Positions 44,521 to 56,698 of a stretch of 64,000 bases of DNA are shown here, piece after piece. Within the stretch, counting starts at the first letter, position 1. Each line of letters opens with the position of its first letter. The stretch lies in assembly GCA_021234155.1 (NCBI GenBank), contig JAJEKV010000049.1:9088036-9152035 (forward strand), read 5' to 3'. Under the pieces are notes generated by a model that saw only the letters and a list, made by a program, of their open reading frames with translations, had not been told where the DNA came from and ran no database searches. This DNA is from Isoetes taiwanensis (Eukaryota; Streptophyta; Lycopodiopsida; Isoetales; Isoetaceae). Both the position numbers and the translations under genes were made by a program.

Positions 44521-45470
44521 CATAAAAGGCGCCACAAAAGGATACAGGAGGAAGCACAGACTTCGAAAGGGGCATGCACTCTATTTATACTTGCATTGCA
44601 AGCAAAGAAACAAAGATCAAAGGTCCAGACCTGGCCATGTCAAGGATCCTGAGGATTTGCAGCCCAGATCTCGCCAAATAGGCGCCACATGCATAAAAAG
44701 CATTCAAAATTGGAGGGAATCATGCCAAGAGGCGCCAAACCCTCCAGAACCATGCTTTCTTATTTTAAATCCTCCAAGAGATTCGGAAACCGTGGAACAT
44801 CCATTGTTCGTGAAGGCGCCAAAAGAAAGAACAGACATAACCATCGGTTCAACTCCTCCCGCCATAACCGAGAATAGGGCAAGCTATCCGCAGAACCAGG
44901 GATGCCATTGTGGAATAGGATAACACCACCGTTGGTTCACATATGCGCCATCTAGGACGAATCCTGAACCAAGCAGGTGATGCCACCTAACGAAAACAAT
45001 GGGTCAACTATCGCCTCAATTTTGACTATCACCAATGACGGGGACTCCACCTTACTGGCAGGTTTCGATGTGGGTAGGATACAGCACCAGATTAATGCAA
45101 AAGCCCAAGGGCGTACCATTGTTGGAAGATCTGTTCCAAACATTCAAAGCAATTAAACAAATTCGTTTGTTTAGAAAACAATCCCTACAAAGTCTCCCAG
45201 CTCAAACTATGGTTGGCCAAGGAGAGTCCGAGCTGCCGCAAGTTTTGGATAGGCCGTATTATTACTCAGTGTGTGTGTTTTGGAACGCTACCATCCTACT
45301 TGTTGAAATCCAGAATTTTCAACGGAGAAAATAAATTCTAGGAAAGGTTTCCAGTCAAAATCCGTGGGTTTCTTTATATTTTTCCCCATGAAATCTAAAT
45401 TTTCATAGGCCCCTTCCGCCTAGCATAAATTATACAGGAAATAGGTTTTTATCGTTTGTCCCACGCTGGT
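44521..45470. other. no gene seen; repeated GGCGCCA motif
   Basis: GGCGCCA occurs at about 44528, 44681, 44741 and 44814, with a near match (tgcgcca) at 44945, within 420 bp; this is dense for a CG-containing heptamer in AT-rich DNA. Open frames on both strands lack domains. Confidence 0.45.
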
Positions 45471-45483
45471 ATTACTCCTTGAT

Positions 45484-45615
45484 AATCCCTAATGTCATGG
45501 TATGGTGGGGTCCCAGTAAATGGTGAGGTCCCCGTCCGTGGAGTCAACGATCCCTAATGTTGTGGTAAGGTGCGGTCCCATAAAATGGTGAGGTCCCCGT
45601 CCGTGGAGTCAAGGA
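45484..45615. repeat. ~67-bp tandem duplication
   Basis: atccctaatgt...taaatggtgaggtccccgtc plus cgtggagtcaa occurs twice (about 45484-45549 and 45550-45614). The last 27 bases are identical. Confidence 0.9.
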
Positions 45616-45847
45616 TGCTATTTTTCTTGCGATGTGGCTCCGCCTTGTTGGCCCACGTGGAATCCATAATGATGCTACTATTGTCTACCGTGGCACAATA
45701 CGAATCTTGAAGCGGCTCCAGGAAGGTTATCTTTTGATGAACCCTAATTTGGATGATGGCGAAACCCTAACTGCACTATGGCGGCCAGCATATTCCAGGG
45801 TTGTTAGGCAGCGACCCCTTATGGCGATGTTCCCGCCTCTGATGGTG

Positions 45848-45880
45848 CATGCTGAGGATGCAAATTGCATCCTCAGCATG
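45848..45880. repeat. 33-bp perfect palindrome with one central base
   Basis: catgctgaggatgcaa at 45848-45863, one A, then its exact complement at 45865-45880. Related gaggatgcaaatggcg and gcatcctcaRcatgcat words recur to 46070, so it sits in a family of inverted fragments. Confidence 0.95.
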
Positions 45881-46096
45881 GTTAAAAATGGCACCTTGAG
45901 GATGCAAATGGCGCCACGCAGCACCCAAATCCTTAGCATGCATTTGATATAGCAGACCAAATGCATCCTAGTGAATGCAAATGGCGTCATTTTCATTCCT
46001 CAACATGCATTTATAAAGCAGACCATGCGAAGGATGCACGCCATTTGCATCCTCAATATGCATCAAACATAATTTTTGTTTTTTCTTAAGATTTCA

Positions 46097-46239
46097 GTTA
46101 TGTCGAGATTCAAAATGCAGCTTACAACTTTGACAAAGAGGCATTTAGTGGGACAGGATTTGACCTTCTTATGAATGTTGCCAAAGAAAAGCATGATCCT
46201 GCTAATGGCAGTGATTCAATTCAGCAACAAATTTCGTAA
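46097..46239 (+). pseudogene. exon-like fragment, unrecognised
   Basis: After an acceptor-like taagatttcag the frame reads YVEIQNAAYNFDKEAFSGTG then FDLLMNVAKEK and ends at TAA 46237-46239. The residues look like a genuine protein but match no family I know. No partner exons found. Confidence 0.3.
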
Positions 46240-46649
46240 TTTTTGTTTTTTAACAAGTCATCATTCATGCACTTCTTTATAAACAAATTTTCTTGATGTG
46301 TTTAAGTTTGTAAATTTGAGAAGTTAATGATGCTCCGCTTTGTGTAAAATAGGTAAATCTTGCTAACTTAAGTTGCAATTTTTTTTTATTTTTTTTTTTT
46401 AGCACACCAGCCCTACTGGGCCTACAGCCTTTCCTCAAATTCTAGCCTATCCACGTGTAATTTCCACCTCATCAAAATCTGAAGTGGCATGAATCTACAC
46501 CATTTAATCTCTAGTTTCATAAATCAAGGGTCGAGGAAATTAGAAAATGGCCAAGAAAATAGAACGGAGATGGGAGAAGGCGCAACCCTAGGAGCATCGT
46601 CTTCAATCGCGCTTTACTGTAGCTACTAGTTTCTTCAATTCCATCAAGC

Positions 46650-46657
46650 TATATAAA
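46650..46657 (+). promoter_or_regulatory. TATA box of the invertase-like gene
   Basis: TATATAAA lies 39 bases upstream of the ATG at 46696, a usual TATA-to-start spacing with a very short leader. Confidence 0.5.
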
Positions 46658-46695
46658 AAATCTCGCAGCCCCCAAATACTTTGAAGAATCCGAGC

Positions 46696-47088
46696 ATGGC
46701 AGCGCAAGCCATATGCAGGCCGTACCGCCTTCCATTTCCAGCCTCAAAAAACTGGATGAATGATCCAAATGGACCCATGTTTTACAACGGATTTTACCAT
46801 TTGTTCTACCAATACAACCAGCATGGAGTGATCTGGGGCAATCTAAGCTGGGGCCATGCCGTTTCCGAGGATTTAATCAACTGGGTTTTTCTTAAACCTG
46901 CTCTGCAGCCTGATGAATGGTATGATATACACGAAGTATGGTCTGGATTTAGATTGTATCCTGTGTTTGCACAGTGCTTGATGTCATATTTTTTAGGTTA
47001 TGGATCCCTTGTTTGTAATAATAGGACTTCCGGTAATCAGATGACATACCTCCTTAGCCAAGATCTGAGATGTATTAGCATCGTATAA
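46696..47088 (+). pseudogene. acid (beta-fructofuranosidase) invertase GH32, 5' part only
   Basis: Invertases split sucrose in vacuole or cell wall. From ATG 46696 the frame reads [51 protein letters not shown] and [20 protein letters not shown] holds the catalytic nucleophile Asp of GH32. After VWSG homology stops, and an unrelated frame runs to TAA at 47086. The second block with the acid/base Glu (EC motif) is absent. There is no N-terminal signal or membrane anchor: only ~15 residues precede the motif. In most plant acid invertase genes the DPN codons sit in a 9-bp mini-exon flanked by introns; here the motif is uninterrupted, suggesting a retrocopy or an intron-poor lineage gene. Confidence 0.75.
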
Positions 47089-49644
47089 AAATCGGCTCAT
47101 GCCTCAATTTTCAGGTACCATTGCTGTGTTCACATCCACGATTTGCAAAAGCTATTGCTTTTGAGCAAATTAAAGTATTTGTAAAGGTCACGAAAATTGG
47201 GACTGGCCGTGATTTGCTTCACATGAAAATACATCTGTAAAACCTCTCGCTCTATGGTTAAATGGTATTAAGCAGGTGGAAGCAATTGATTCGAAGCAAC
47301 ACAGCTTGTTTTAGGTTCAATTCTCTTTAGATTTTGGTCGATTTTTCTTTACAAACGTTGAATGGTATTCAAACTTTGTGATCTGTTGCAACAGTAAAAT
47401 GCAGGATGTTCATTAGCTTGAAATGAGGTATTGATGGATTTGGGCTCCTTCTATTTAAATGTTTTTGCTATGGGAGTACTCAAGAATCTAAGTCATGGTA
47501 AGAAGGTAGCTTACATCTCCTTTTTACAGGGATTGCATGTTCTAAGTCTTGTTTATGGATATTCTTCACGGGATAGACCTTTTTTCTTTGAAACGGTGGC
47601 AAATGGTCTAAATCAAGCACTCAAGAAGATAAATCATGAAAAGACTGGTCCAAGCTTGCAATCGTTGCATAAAAATATTGGAGATATATACTGTTTTCAT
47701 GAACAACATGAGGTGCACTATTTTTTTATGAAAAAGTTCTAAGAGTATGAAGATTCATATTTCTACATCATTGAAAATAACTATGGAGATACCAGATACC
47801 AGAGAAAAGTTTTGCATATAATCTTCCATTTGTCTTCTTCTTCTGCCGTTTCTTTCAATGTCTAATATCTTGAGATGCACAAACGATGATAGTATTCTTG
47901 TTGTCAAGGTCTTTGAGCAGATGCAATATGATAATGTACAGCCAGGAGTTCTTAGAATTCTAAGAGTATGGAAAAGAACCTTAGAGCATGGGAACACATT
48001 TATTAATAATTATTAGCATTGAGCTCTCTAATGATCTCATCATAGGTATTTTTCTCTTGTTTAAGATGTTCTATGTGCAGTTTAATCCTACTCAAGTGAG
48101 GATAGAATGTGGGCCCTCTATTTTGTTAAAAGTAAGTATATAGATTATTAATCTGTGGCATGAGCTTGCTCATTATGAAGTAGATAGTTTTGGTTGTGTC
48201 ATTCTAATAAGACCATGTTTATTTCCAAACAGGATTTTTTGGCTGAGCTATTTTCTTTCTGATACATGCTACACTGGCATTTTGGATGCCACGTCCTTGC
48301 TGAGCTTGATGCCTACCTCTTTCCATCTGCAATAATAAAGTAAGGATATTGCCACGTCCTCTTCTTAATTGAAGTTGCTGAGCTTGATTCTATTTCCATC
48401 TGCAATAATAAAGTAAGGAGATTGGTATTTATTCTTCTGTTATTTCCCCTCTGCTTTTTCTTGCATTGTCTTCAATCAATTATCCAGACACTTGTTGTTT
48501 AGGAATTAGCATTTGTTGTTTAAGAATTAGGACTGAAAAGGTGAGCAGATTATGATTGCTCAAGGAATACATCATATTGGTTCTGTAGCATCCAAAAGGC
48601 TTAAAACTTAGGAAGAAGTGAGCCGAACACCACAACTAGTATCTTCCAGATCCAAACTGAGAAGCTGAATTAAGTGTCTAGTCTCTCTCTATATTTTATA
48701 AATTCGATAAGCAAATTTTAAAATAGTTTCATTCAAGGAAAACTGAGCATGTGAAGCCAGAATATTTGTGCTATTTTAGAACCATGATTTTCTGGTTCGC
48801 AATCATGTCATTGATTGCCATGCTTCCGGCAAGTACAATTATAATGCAAGAGACCACATTGAGCTAAGGCTTTATACCAGGCAATATGAGCTGTCAAGTT
48901 TTTTGCTTTCATTCATTCAATTATGACAGTAAAGACACTAATAGAAGTGAAGTTGGATAAGAGCCTGATTTATGGATGACCAGAAATAGTCCACAACCAT
49001 TGTGAAGGTCTTAAAAGCCGTCAAATTTCCTAGTTTGTTGAAGAAATAACAAGAGAGAGTTTATTGCTACATTTGTTGCTACAAAGGCATTTCTAAATTT
49101 GGGATGCAACATGGCTGAGGTGGAACTGGTATGGGTGAGGACATTAGACTAGATGTCCCACAAAATGCTACCTTATATTCTAGTCCTATGTCTCTCTTTT
49201 CTGAAAGAATTCTTGACTAACTTTGAACAAATTACTCTGTCCAATATTCTCTTTCAGAAAAACTCTGGCAAATTCTTTTTGCAAGCAATGGCTCTTGCTA
49301 CCACCATTAGTTTACATGATAGGATAAACAAGCATGCATCTGCTTTTTAACATGGGCTGGCCATGTATGTGAATTGTGGGCAGATGCGCAAGTCCTTATA
49401 TTGCAGATAAATTTTTTAAGATGTGTTATGCACTGATTTGAATATGCCCATGCCATAATAGAGCATTGCACTTTCTGACTTTTCTACATGAAGCTGCATC
49501 TCGTTGCAAATTCTCAAAGTGTTTGGTTGGATACTAAAACAGCTTAGTGATGAGCCACTTGCCATCAATGGCCTCCCTTTATAGTATAGCATGTTTTTAA
49601 ATAAATTCATTTATAAACAATTAATTCTACATATGAGAGGTGAA
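47089..49644. other. mostly non-coding with weak exon-like scraps
   Basis: 47527-47730, after a tttttacag acceptor, reads GLHVLSLVYGYSSRDRPFFF, VANGLNQALKKIN and LQSLHKNIGDIYCFH, faintly TPR-like but not assignable. ctgcaataataaagtaagga occurs at 48329 and 48399 within a ~70-bp repeat. Otherwise featureless. Confidence 0.35.
47884..47998 (+). pseudogene. possible PPR repeat fragment
   Basis: The frame reads VVKVFEQMQYDNVQPGVL, then LEHG before a stop. V-F-E-Q-M-Q-x-x-x-V-Q-P is a typical PPR helix-turn segment. Only one repeat is visible, so it is a scrap or chance. Confidence 0.33.
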
Positions 49645-52600
49645 CTTCAGATCTGATAAAATGTGAACCTATTTTGGATTCAGTATTATCCAGATAATTT
49701 TCAATGTGTGTGCATGTTTTCATGGTGCTATACAGATACGACAGTGATCCAAAAAAAATATTATTGTTTGTGCAATGCTAATGTCTAGATTATGTTTGTC
49801 TTGTTGTAACGAATTCCATGTGGTCATATTTCATTGAAAATATACTCTCCAGCACTGAAATAAGCATTGTCTAATTGTCTTGCTATAGCAAGGCCACTTC
49901 TCTTTTACAGGAGGAAGTGTAGGTCATTGGTATTTCACTTGTGTCTGACTATATAATTGCCATCCCATAATGGCTTAACAAGTTGTTTACTTGGTGGTTG
50001 TTGGCACATGTTTCAATTCCACTAGAACTCATGCTGATGTTTTGTCAATTGTATCGATCACCCAGCTAGCATGCCAGCCTGGCTAGATGGCTATATAGAA
50101 GAGTCCAGCTCTTGAATCTAAATACATTGGATGCTAAAGGACATTTGGAAAACAATGTGGTCACCTAAGGTTTAGCAGCTTCCAAATTTCACATGCATTT
50201 CTCCAACAACTGGCAATTAGGAGAATGTAGATCTGTAGCATGCTAAATCAATGCCATATGTAGCGAGAAATAAATGCATATATTGCAAAAAAAAAAATGA
50301 GGGATCTTTACATGGCATGAGCCACAATCAAAAGAAATTACTGAATTTTGCATCACATAGCTAATTATTGTTAATGCCAATTGCATCACTTAGCTAATTA
50401 TTGTTAATGCAACATGCTCTTGTGAATAATGTTATTTTTCTTAGCTTGTAAATGTTCCTTTTTTTTTTTTTTTCCTCGAAGGCACTATCACATGATGCTA
50501 AGCAAGGGCAACAATCCGTATTTCTTTAAAAGCAAGGGCAACAATCCGTATTTCTTTAAAAGATTGAGCCGGACTATGAAACACCCAAAACTTGATTCCT
50601 TCTTATTTCCTAAAAGATTGAGCTATATGTTGTTTTAACTGCGATTTTCATTGTCAGTTTCACATTTACAGCCTAAAACTAGCTATCAAGTCTAAATATC
50701 TAACCAATTTGACCTACCAAGCCTAAATACTTAACCAATTTGACCTTGCCTTTTGCTAGTTTTTTTTTTTCCCCTCTGATATTAATGGCGCCAAATTTGG
50801 ACAAAATATGTTTGAAAAAAATGCTAAATGGCGCCACATTGTCATATAAAACGCCTGAAAAAAAATTCCGTCCCTAATTGGAATCACAAAATTTATTTTA
50901 ATGAAATTGTGCTTTGTATTATTATGCCCTCGGTCCCATCGACCGTAACCCATTAAAAGACCCCAACTAAATCCGTGCTATTCTTTTCTTCTACAACCTG
51001 CAACATCGCTTGACTCTTTACTAATGCCAGTTGAGACATGGGTTGTTTCTTGTAACGAACATTTTTTGAATGATCAGCACCATTGAGTCACACAAACTAT
51101 TCCAACATCATGAAAGCATTTGCTTGGGACTCTTCACCATGTTCTTAAGGGTTTAAATAGCTCAAATCGCATGAGGAGGGATCTTTGTTTCCTGTCCGCA
51201 TCTAGCGTTGATAAGGGAGTAAAAAACCATTATAAAATAATACACGTCTTAGTTTTAGTCATATTAATAAGACTAGTAGGCGTGATTTTCCGAGTTGTGA
51301 AGCAGTTACCATTGTCCTCTTCATTCATATCAATTTTCTGCTTGTTGTTTGATGAGACCAGATGTAAATATGCTAACATTAGCTTCACAGTTAGAGGAGT
51401 ATTTACTGAGTAGTTTGTTCCAAAGCCTTTGATGCCATTATGTGGAGGCATGGTTAGCCAGGCAGAATTGAGGATGGAGTACAGAAGATATTGTAGATCT
51501 TTGATGAAGAAGTATGCAAAAGTAGATATGGATTTTGACTAATCAAACCAAAGCTCTGGTGAAGGCAATGGAGCCGTGGATTCTGGTTTGAGTTGAGGTC
51601 ATAGAAGCAAGTCCTTTGTTAAATGAAGAAGCAAAGAACTTCGTGCTTTGCATGCTGCACAAGAGAGAATGAAACTAACAATCTGGAACCGTCAATACCT
51701 CGATCCGATCTCAATCAGACCTCCATCCGGCCATCATAAAGGGGAAGCCTATTATGGCGAAAAGGCTAGAACAGGTTTATGAAGTATACCAGGATTTTAA
51801 CAAACACAACACGCTGATCATAGACGACTCCGCCTATAAGTGCTATCATAACTCGGACAATACAATCATCGCGAAGAGTTATCGACCAGAAGAGTATGAA
51901 ACACACTTTCACAGTGGTTAGCTTCCACTTTCACATTCCAAAAAATCCTGTACCTCTTTGCAAGCTAAAACTTTCTCCACCTAGTAGTACATAGTATAAT
52001 CTAATCCTTGCTTGTTTCATGGCTAAATGGCCCTGATATGAGGATATCTCCTTCCTTCCTAATCTACTCTACTAAGAATTGAACCCAAATCATGGAATAT
52101 GCACATGATCTAGAAGATCACATTTCATGCATTCGATATGTAAAGTGGTTTTTAATGGGATAACAGGTACTCAAAGAAGCAATTTACTCCTTAAATTTTT
52201 AGTGCATCCTCTTGCCCTCTCTCTCAAGGATGTTGTAAACACCTACAAGTCCCCAGAAAGGAATCAGGACTTTGCAAACATGCAAGTCGTCCCAATGGGA
52301 ACCACAATTTATAAATGGTTCCACAAGACTGCACAGAAGTAGCATAGCATTTTCAAAATGAACTTTTGCTTCAAATAAGGACACATATTCTGGAGATGTT
52401 ATGGTTCGAGAAGTAAAAGCTTTGATAGCTGTCTAAACTCTATCTTTATTTCTAATAGAATATATCAATCCTCATAACTAAGATCATTGTGTATAGTTTA
52501 AAATGTTTGGATCAAAATAAAAATGACAAAATATCATCAACTTCCAGTTCCAAAGAGAACCTATAAAAGACAGAAAAAAAAAAGCATTTTTATGTTTCTA

Positions 52601-52740
52601 TATGATTTTATAAAAACTAATGCTCTAGAGTAGGACCGATTTGTTCATTACAATTCATAAAAAAAAAACCAATGCTCTGGAGTAGGGCGGATTTGTTCAT
52701 TACAATTCATAAATAAGCAATTACATAGAGGCCTTGAGAT
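49645..52740 (+). repeat. 3.09-kb tandem duplication, copy 1
   Basis: Starts at cttcagatctgataaaatgt and ends at gaggccttga plus gat. It matches copy 2 (offset 3093-3096) except for about a dozen substitutions and a few short indels, for example the T-run near 50460 and cggtcccatcgacc versus ggtcctactgact near 50930. Holds an FCP1-like fragment (51732-51921), two copies of gcaagggcaacaatccgtat at 50503 and 50533, and gctaattattgttaatgc twice at 50361 and 50392. Its last ~190 bp are the beginning of the ~1-kb repeat that follows copy 2. Confidence 0.95.
51732..51921 (+). pseudogene. FCP1/NIF-type HAD phosphatase fragment, copy 1
   Basis: The frame reads IIKGKPIMAKRLEQVYEVYQ, then DFNKHNTLIIDDSAYKCYHN and AKSYRPEEYETHFHSG, with a stop at 51919-51921. 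NTLIIDDS-x-YK and the following N-x-x-N-T-I-I pattern match the end of the FCP1 homology (CTD small phosphatase-like) domain, including its conserved paired Asp. The catalytic DxDxT at the domain start is not found upstream, so this is a 3' exon fragment. Confidence 0.62.
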
Positions 52741-55700
52741 CTTCAGATCTGATAAAATGTGAACCTATTTTGGATTCAGTATTATCCAGATAATTTTCAA
52801 TGTGTGTGCATGTTTTCATGGTGCTATACAGATACGACAGTGATCCAAAAAAAATATTATTGTTTGTGCAATGCTAATGTCTAGATTATGTTTGTCTTGT
52901 TGTAACGAATTCCATGTGGTCATATTTCATTGAAAATATACTCTCCAGCACTGAAATAAGCATTGTCTAATTGTCTTGCTATAGCAAGGCCACTTCTCTT
53001 TTACAGGAGGAAGTGTAGGTCATTGGTATTTCACTTGTGTCTGACTATATAATTGCCATCCCATAATGGCTTAACAAGTTGTTTACTTGGTGGTTGTTGG
53101 CACATGTTTCAATTCCACTAGAACTCATGCTGATGTTTTGTCAATTGTATCGATCACCCAGCTAGCATGCCAGCCTGGCTAGATGGCTATATAGAAGAGT
53201 CCAGCTCTTGAATCTAAATACATTGGATGCTAAAGGACATTTGGAAAACAATGTGGTCACCTAAGGTTTAGCAGCTTCCAAATTTCACATGCATTTCTCC
53301 AACAACTGGCAATTAGGAGAATGTAGATCTGTAGCATGCTAAATCAATGCCATATGTAGCGAGAAATAAATGCATATATTGCAAAAAAAAAAATGAGGGA
53401 TCTTTACATGGCATGAGCCACAATCAAAAGAAATTACTGAATTTTGCATCACATAGCTAATTATTGTTAATGCCAATTGCATCACTTAGCTAATTATTGT
53501 TAATGCAACATGCTCTTGTGAATAATGTTATTTTTCTTAGCTTGTAAATGTTCTTTTTTTTTTTTTTCCTCGAAGGCACTATCACATGATGCTAAGCAAG
53601 GGCAACAATCCGTATTTCTTTAAAAGCAAGGGCAACAATCCGTATTTCTTTAAAAGATTGAGCCGGACTATGAAACACCCAAAACTTGATTCCTTCTTAT
53701 TTCCTAAAAGATTGAGCTATATGTTGTTTTAACTGCGATTTTCATTGTCAGTTTCACATTTACAGCCTAAAACTAGCTATCAAGTCTAAATATCTAACCA
53801 ATTTGACCTACCAAGCCTAAATACTTAACCAATTTGACCTTGCCTTTTGCTAGTTTTTTTTTTTCCCCTCTGATATTAATGGCGCCAAATTTGGACAAAA
53901 TATGTTTGAAAAAAATGCTAAATGGCGCCACATTGTCATATAAAACGCCTGAAAAAAAATTCCGTCCCTAATTGGAATCACAAAATTTATTTTAATGAAA
54001 TTGTGCTTTGTATTATTATGCCCTGGTCCTACTGACTGTAACCCATTAAAAGACCCCAACTAAATCCGTGCTATTCTTTTCTTCTACAACCTGCAACATC
54101 GCTTGACTCTTTACTAATGCCAGTTGAGACATGGGTTGTTTCTTGTAACGAACATTTTTTGAATGATCAGCACCATTGAGTCACACAAACTATTCCAACA
54201 TCATGAAAGCATTTGCTTGGGACTCTTCACCATGTTCTTAAGGGTTTAAATAGCTCAAATCGCATGAGGAGGGATCTTTGTTTCCTGTCCGCATCTAGTG
54301 TTGATAAGGGAGTAAAAAACCATTATAAAATAATACACGTCTTAGTTTTAGTCATATTAATAAGACTAGTAGGCGTGATTTTCCGAGTTGTGAAGCAGTT
54401 ACCATTGTCCTCTTCATTCATATCAATTTTCTGCTTGTTGTTTGATGAGACCAGAGGTAAATATGCTAACATTAGCTTCACAGTTAGAGGAGTATTTACT
54501 GAGTAGTTTGTTCCAAAGCCTTTGATGCCATTATGTGGAGGCATGGTTAGCCAGGCAGAATTGAGGATGGAGTACAGAAGATATTGTAGATCTTTGATGA
54601 AGAAGTATGCAAAAGTAGATATGGATTTTGACTAATCAAACCAAAGCTCTGGTGAAGGCAATGGAGCCGTGGATTCTGGTTTGAGTTGAGGTCATAGAAG
54701 CAAGTCCTTTGTTAAATGAAGAAGCAAAGAACTTCGTGCTTTGCATGCTGCACAAGAGAGAATGAAACTAACAATCTGGAACCGTCAATACCTCGATCCG
54801 ATCTCAATCAGACCTCCATCCGGCCATCATAAAGGGGAAGCCTATTATGGCGAAAAGGCTAGAACAGGTTTATGAAGTATACCAGGATTTTAACAAACAC
54901 AACACGCTGATCATAGACGACTCAGCCTATAAGTGCTATCATAACTCGGACAATACAATCATCGCGAAGAGTTATCGACCGTAAGAGTATGAAACACACT
55001 TTCACAAAGGGTTAGCTTCCACTTTCACATTCCAAAAAATCCTGTACCTCTTTGCAAGCTAAAACTTTCTCCACCTAGTAGTACATAGTATAATCTAATC
55101 CTTGCTTGTTTCATGGCTAAATGGCCCTGATATGAGGATATCTCCTTCCTTCCTAATCTACTCTACTAAGAATTGAACCCAAATCATGGAATATGCACAT
55201 GATCTAGAAGATCACATTTCATGCATTCGATATGTAAAGTGGTTTTTAATGGGATAACAGGTACTCAAAGAAGCGATTTACTCCTTAAATTTTTAGTGCA
55301 TCCTCTTGCCCTCTCTCTCAAGGATGTTGTAAACACCTACAAGTCCCCAGAAAGGAATCAGGACTTTGCAAACATGCAAGTCGTCCCAATGGGAACCACA
55401 ATTTATAAATGGTTCCACAAGACTGCACAGAAGTAGCATAGCGTTTTCAAAATGAACTTTTGCTTCAAATAAGGACACATATTCTGGAGATGTTATGGTT
55501 CGAGAAGTAAAAGCTTTGATAGCTGTCTAAACTCTATCTTTATTTCTAATAGAATATATCAATCCTCATAACTAAGATCATTGTGTATAGTTTAAAATGT
55601 TTGGATCAAAATAAAAATGACAAAATATCATCAACTTCCAGTTCCAAAGAGAACCTATAAAAGACAGAAAAAAAAAAGCATTTTTATGTTTCTATATGAT

Positions 55701-55831
55701 TTTATAAAAACTAATGCTCTAGAGTAGGACCGATTTGTTCATTACAATTCATAAAAAAAAAACCAATGCTCTGGAGTAGGGCGGATTTGTTCATTACAAT
55801 TCATAAATAAGCAATTACATAGAGGCCTTGA
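52741..55831 (+). repeat. 3.09-kb tandem duplication, copy 2
   Basis: Head-to-tail with copy 1 and about 99 percent alike by eye. Copy 2 runs on into a longer repeat whose first ~190 bp were included in the duplicated segment, so the breakpoint lies inside that repeat at gaggccttga. Confidence 0.95.
54826..54984 (+). pseudogene. FCP1/NIF-type HAD phosphatase fragment, copy 2
   Basis: Same as copy 1 but with a change from ccagaag to ccgtaag, giving a stop (54982-54984) about 12 codons early. One copy losing its frame after duplication fits absence of selection. Confidence 0.62.
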
Positions 55832-56698
55832 AATTTGCAAACAGTAATGGAACTAAAAAAAAAGGTATTCTAGACCAAGAAGGGGGGAGGGGGGGTTGCA
55901 TTTGAACTTGGAAAATGGAGCTGAGAGTCGTAATCGAATCCAAAAACCTGGATGATTAGATTCTTCCTCATTAACTTCTAGATCTACAAAGATAGGATAT
56001 GCTTCAGAAAGAGATTTCGTAGCACTCTTTGAGTCGACCCAACTTCTGCCTGATGCAATGGAGAAGTCAGAAGAAATTTTCAAATATTTGTGATTTTCCA
56101 CACCATCGATGTGTATGGTTAATTACAACCAATGTTGAAAATAATGGAGTGCAATTGTTAGTAGTTAGTCACTTGTAGAGTCATTGCAAGTGTTACGAGG
56201 ATATGACATGCCTATCATAGATCTGGGTGAAGGCATGCTAGAGATATGACATGCCTATCATAGATCTGGGTGAGGGCATGCTAGAGTCGTAGATAAAAGA
56301 AAGACATGTGAATTTCTTAGCAAGATATTTAGGATTTAAGTTGGTTTTAACATGAAATTTTTTTATATTTAAGACATTTGAAGTGCCAAAAGATCCAAAA
56401 ATGCAAGTCAACTAAGCTACAATGTGTACATGCTTTTTTTTGTGATTAGGACTATGAAGTTATGAATGTTGGTGCATGTTCTTTAACATGATTGTGATCA
56501 GGTTTACGAAATTATGAGTGTGGGTCTTGTGATATGAATGTCAGCCTTGTGGGGTTTCACCATTATGATAATAGAAACTAGTAGGACTTGTTCCAAGAAT
56601 AAGAACTAGAAGGAAACAATATCTTGCAATTGAGGTTCTAAATTAGACTATGTGTAAAAGTTCGCTATAATCTTTAGAAATAAATATGATAATGTCGT
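55632..56698. repeat. ~1-kb tandem unit, copy R1
   Basis: Runs from caacttccagttccaaagag to the next caacttccag. On the minus strand (56101-55853) it carries an 82-codon frame with WVDSKSATKSLSEAYPIFVD and NHPGFWIRLRLSAPFSKFKC, which recurs nearly unchanged in R3. The protein is not recognised. An internal duplicate, gatatgacatgcctatcata plus gatctgggtgaRggcatgctaga, lies at 56201-56286. Confidence 0.88.

Noticed and set aside
44591-45334. Two plus-strand frames of ~100 codons
   Set aside because: No domain, no splice context, and overlapped by short repeats; no support as genes.
45632-45952. 106-codon plus-strand frame
   Set aside because: Its 3' half is the palindromic gaggatgcaaat repeat cluster and the rest has no similarity; likely non-coding.
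47240-47335. tRNA-like boxes tggttaaatgg and ggttcaattct
   Set aside because: Spacing of ~60 bases and no acceptor stem; not a tRNA gene.
51120-51413. 97-codon hydrophobic frame present in both 3.09-kb copies
   Set aside because: No known domain, and its conservation is explained by the recent duplication alone.
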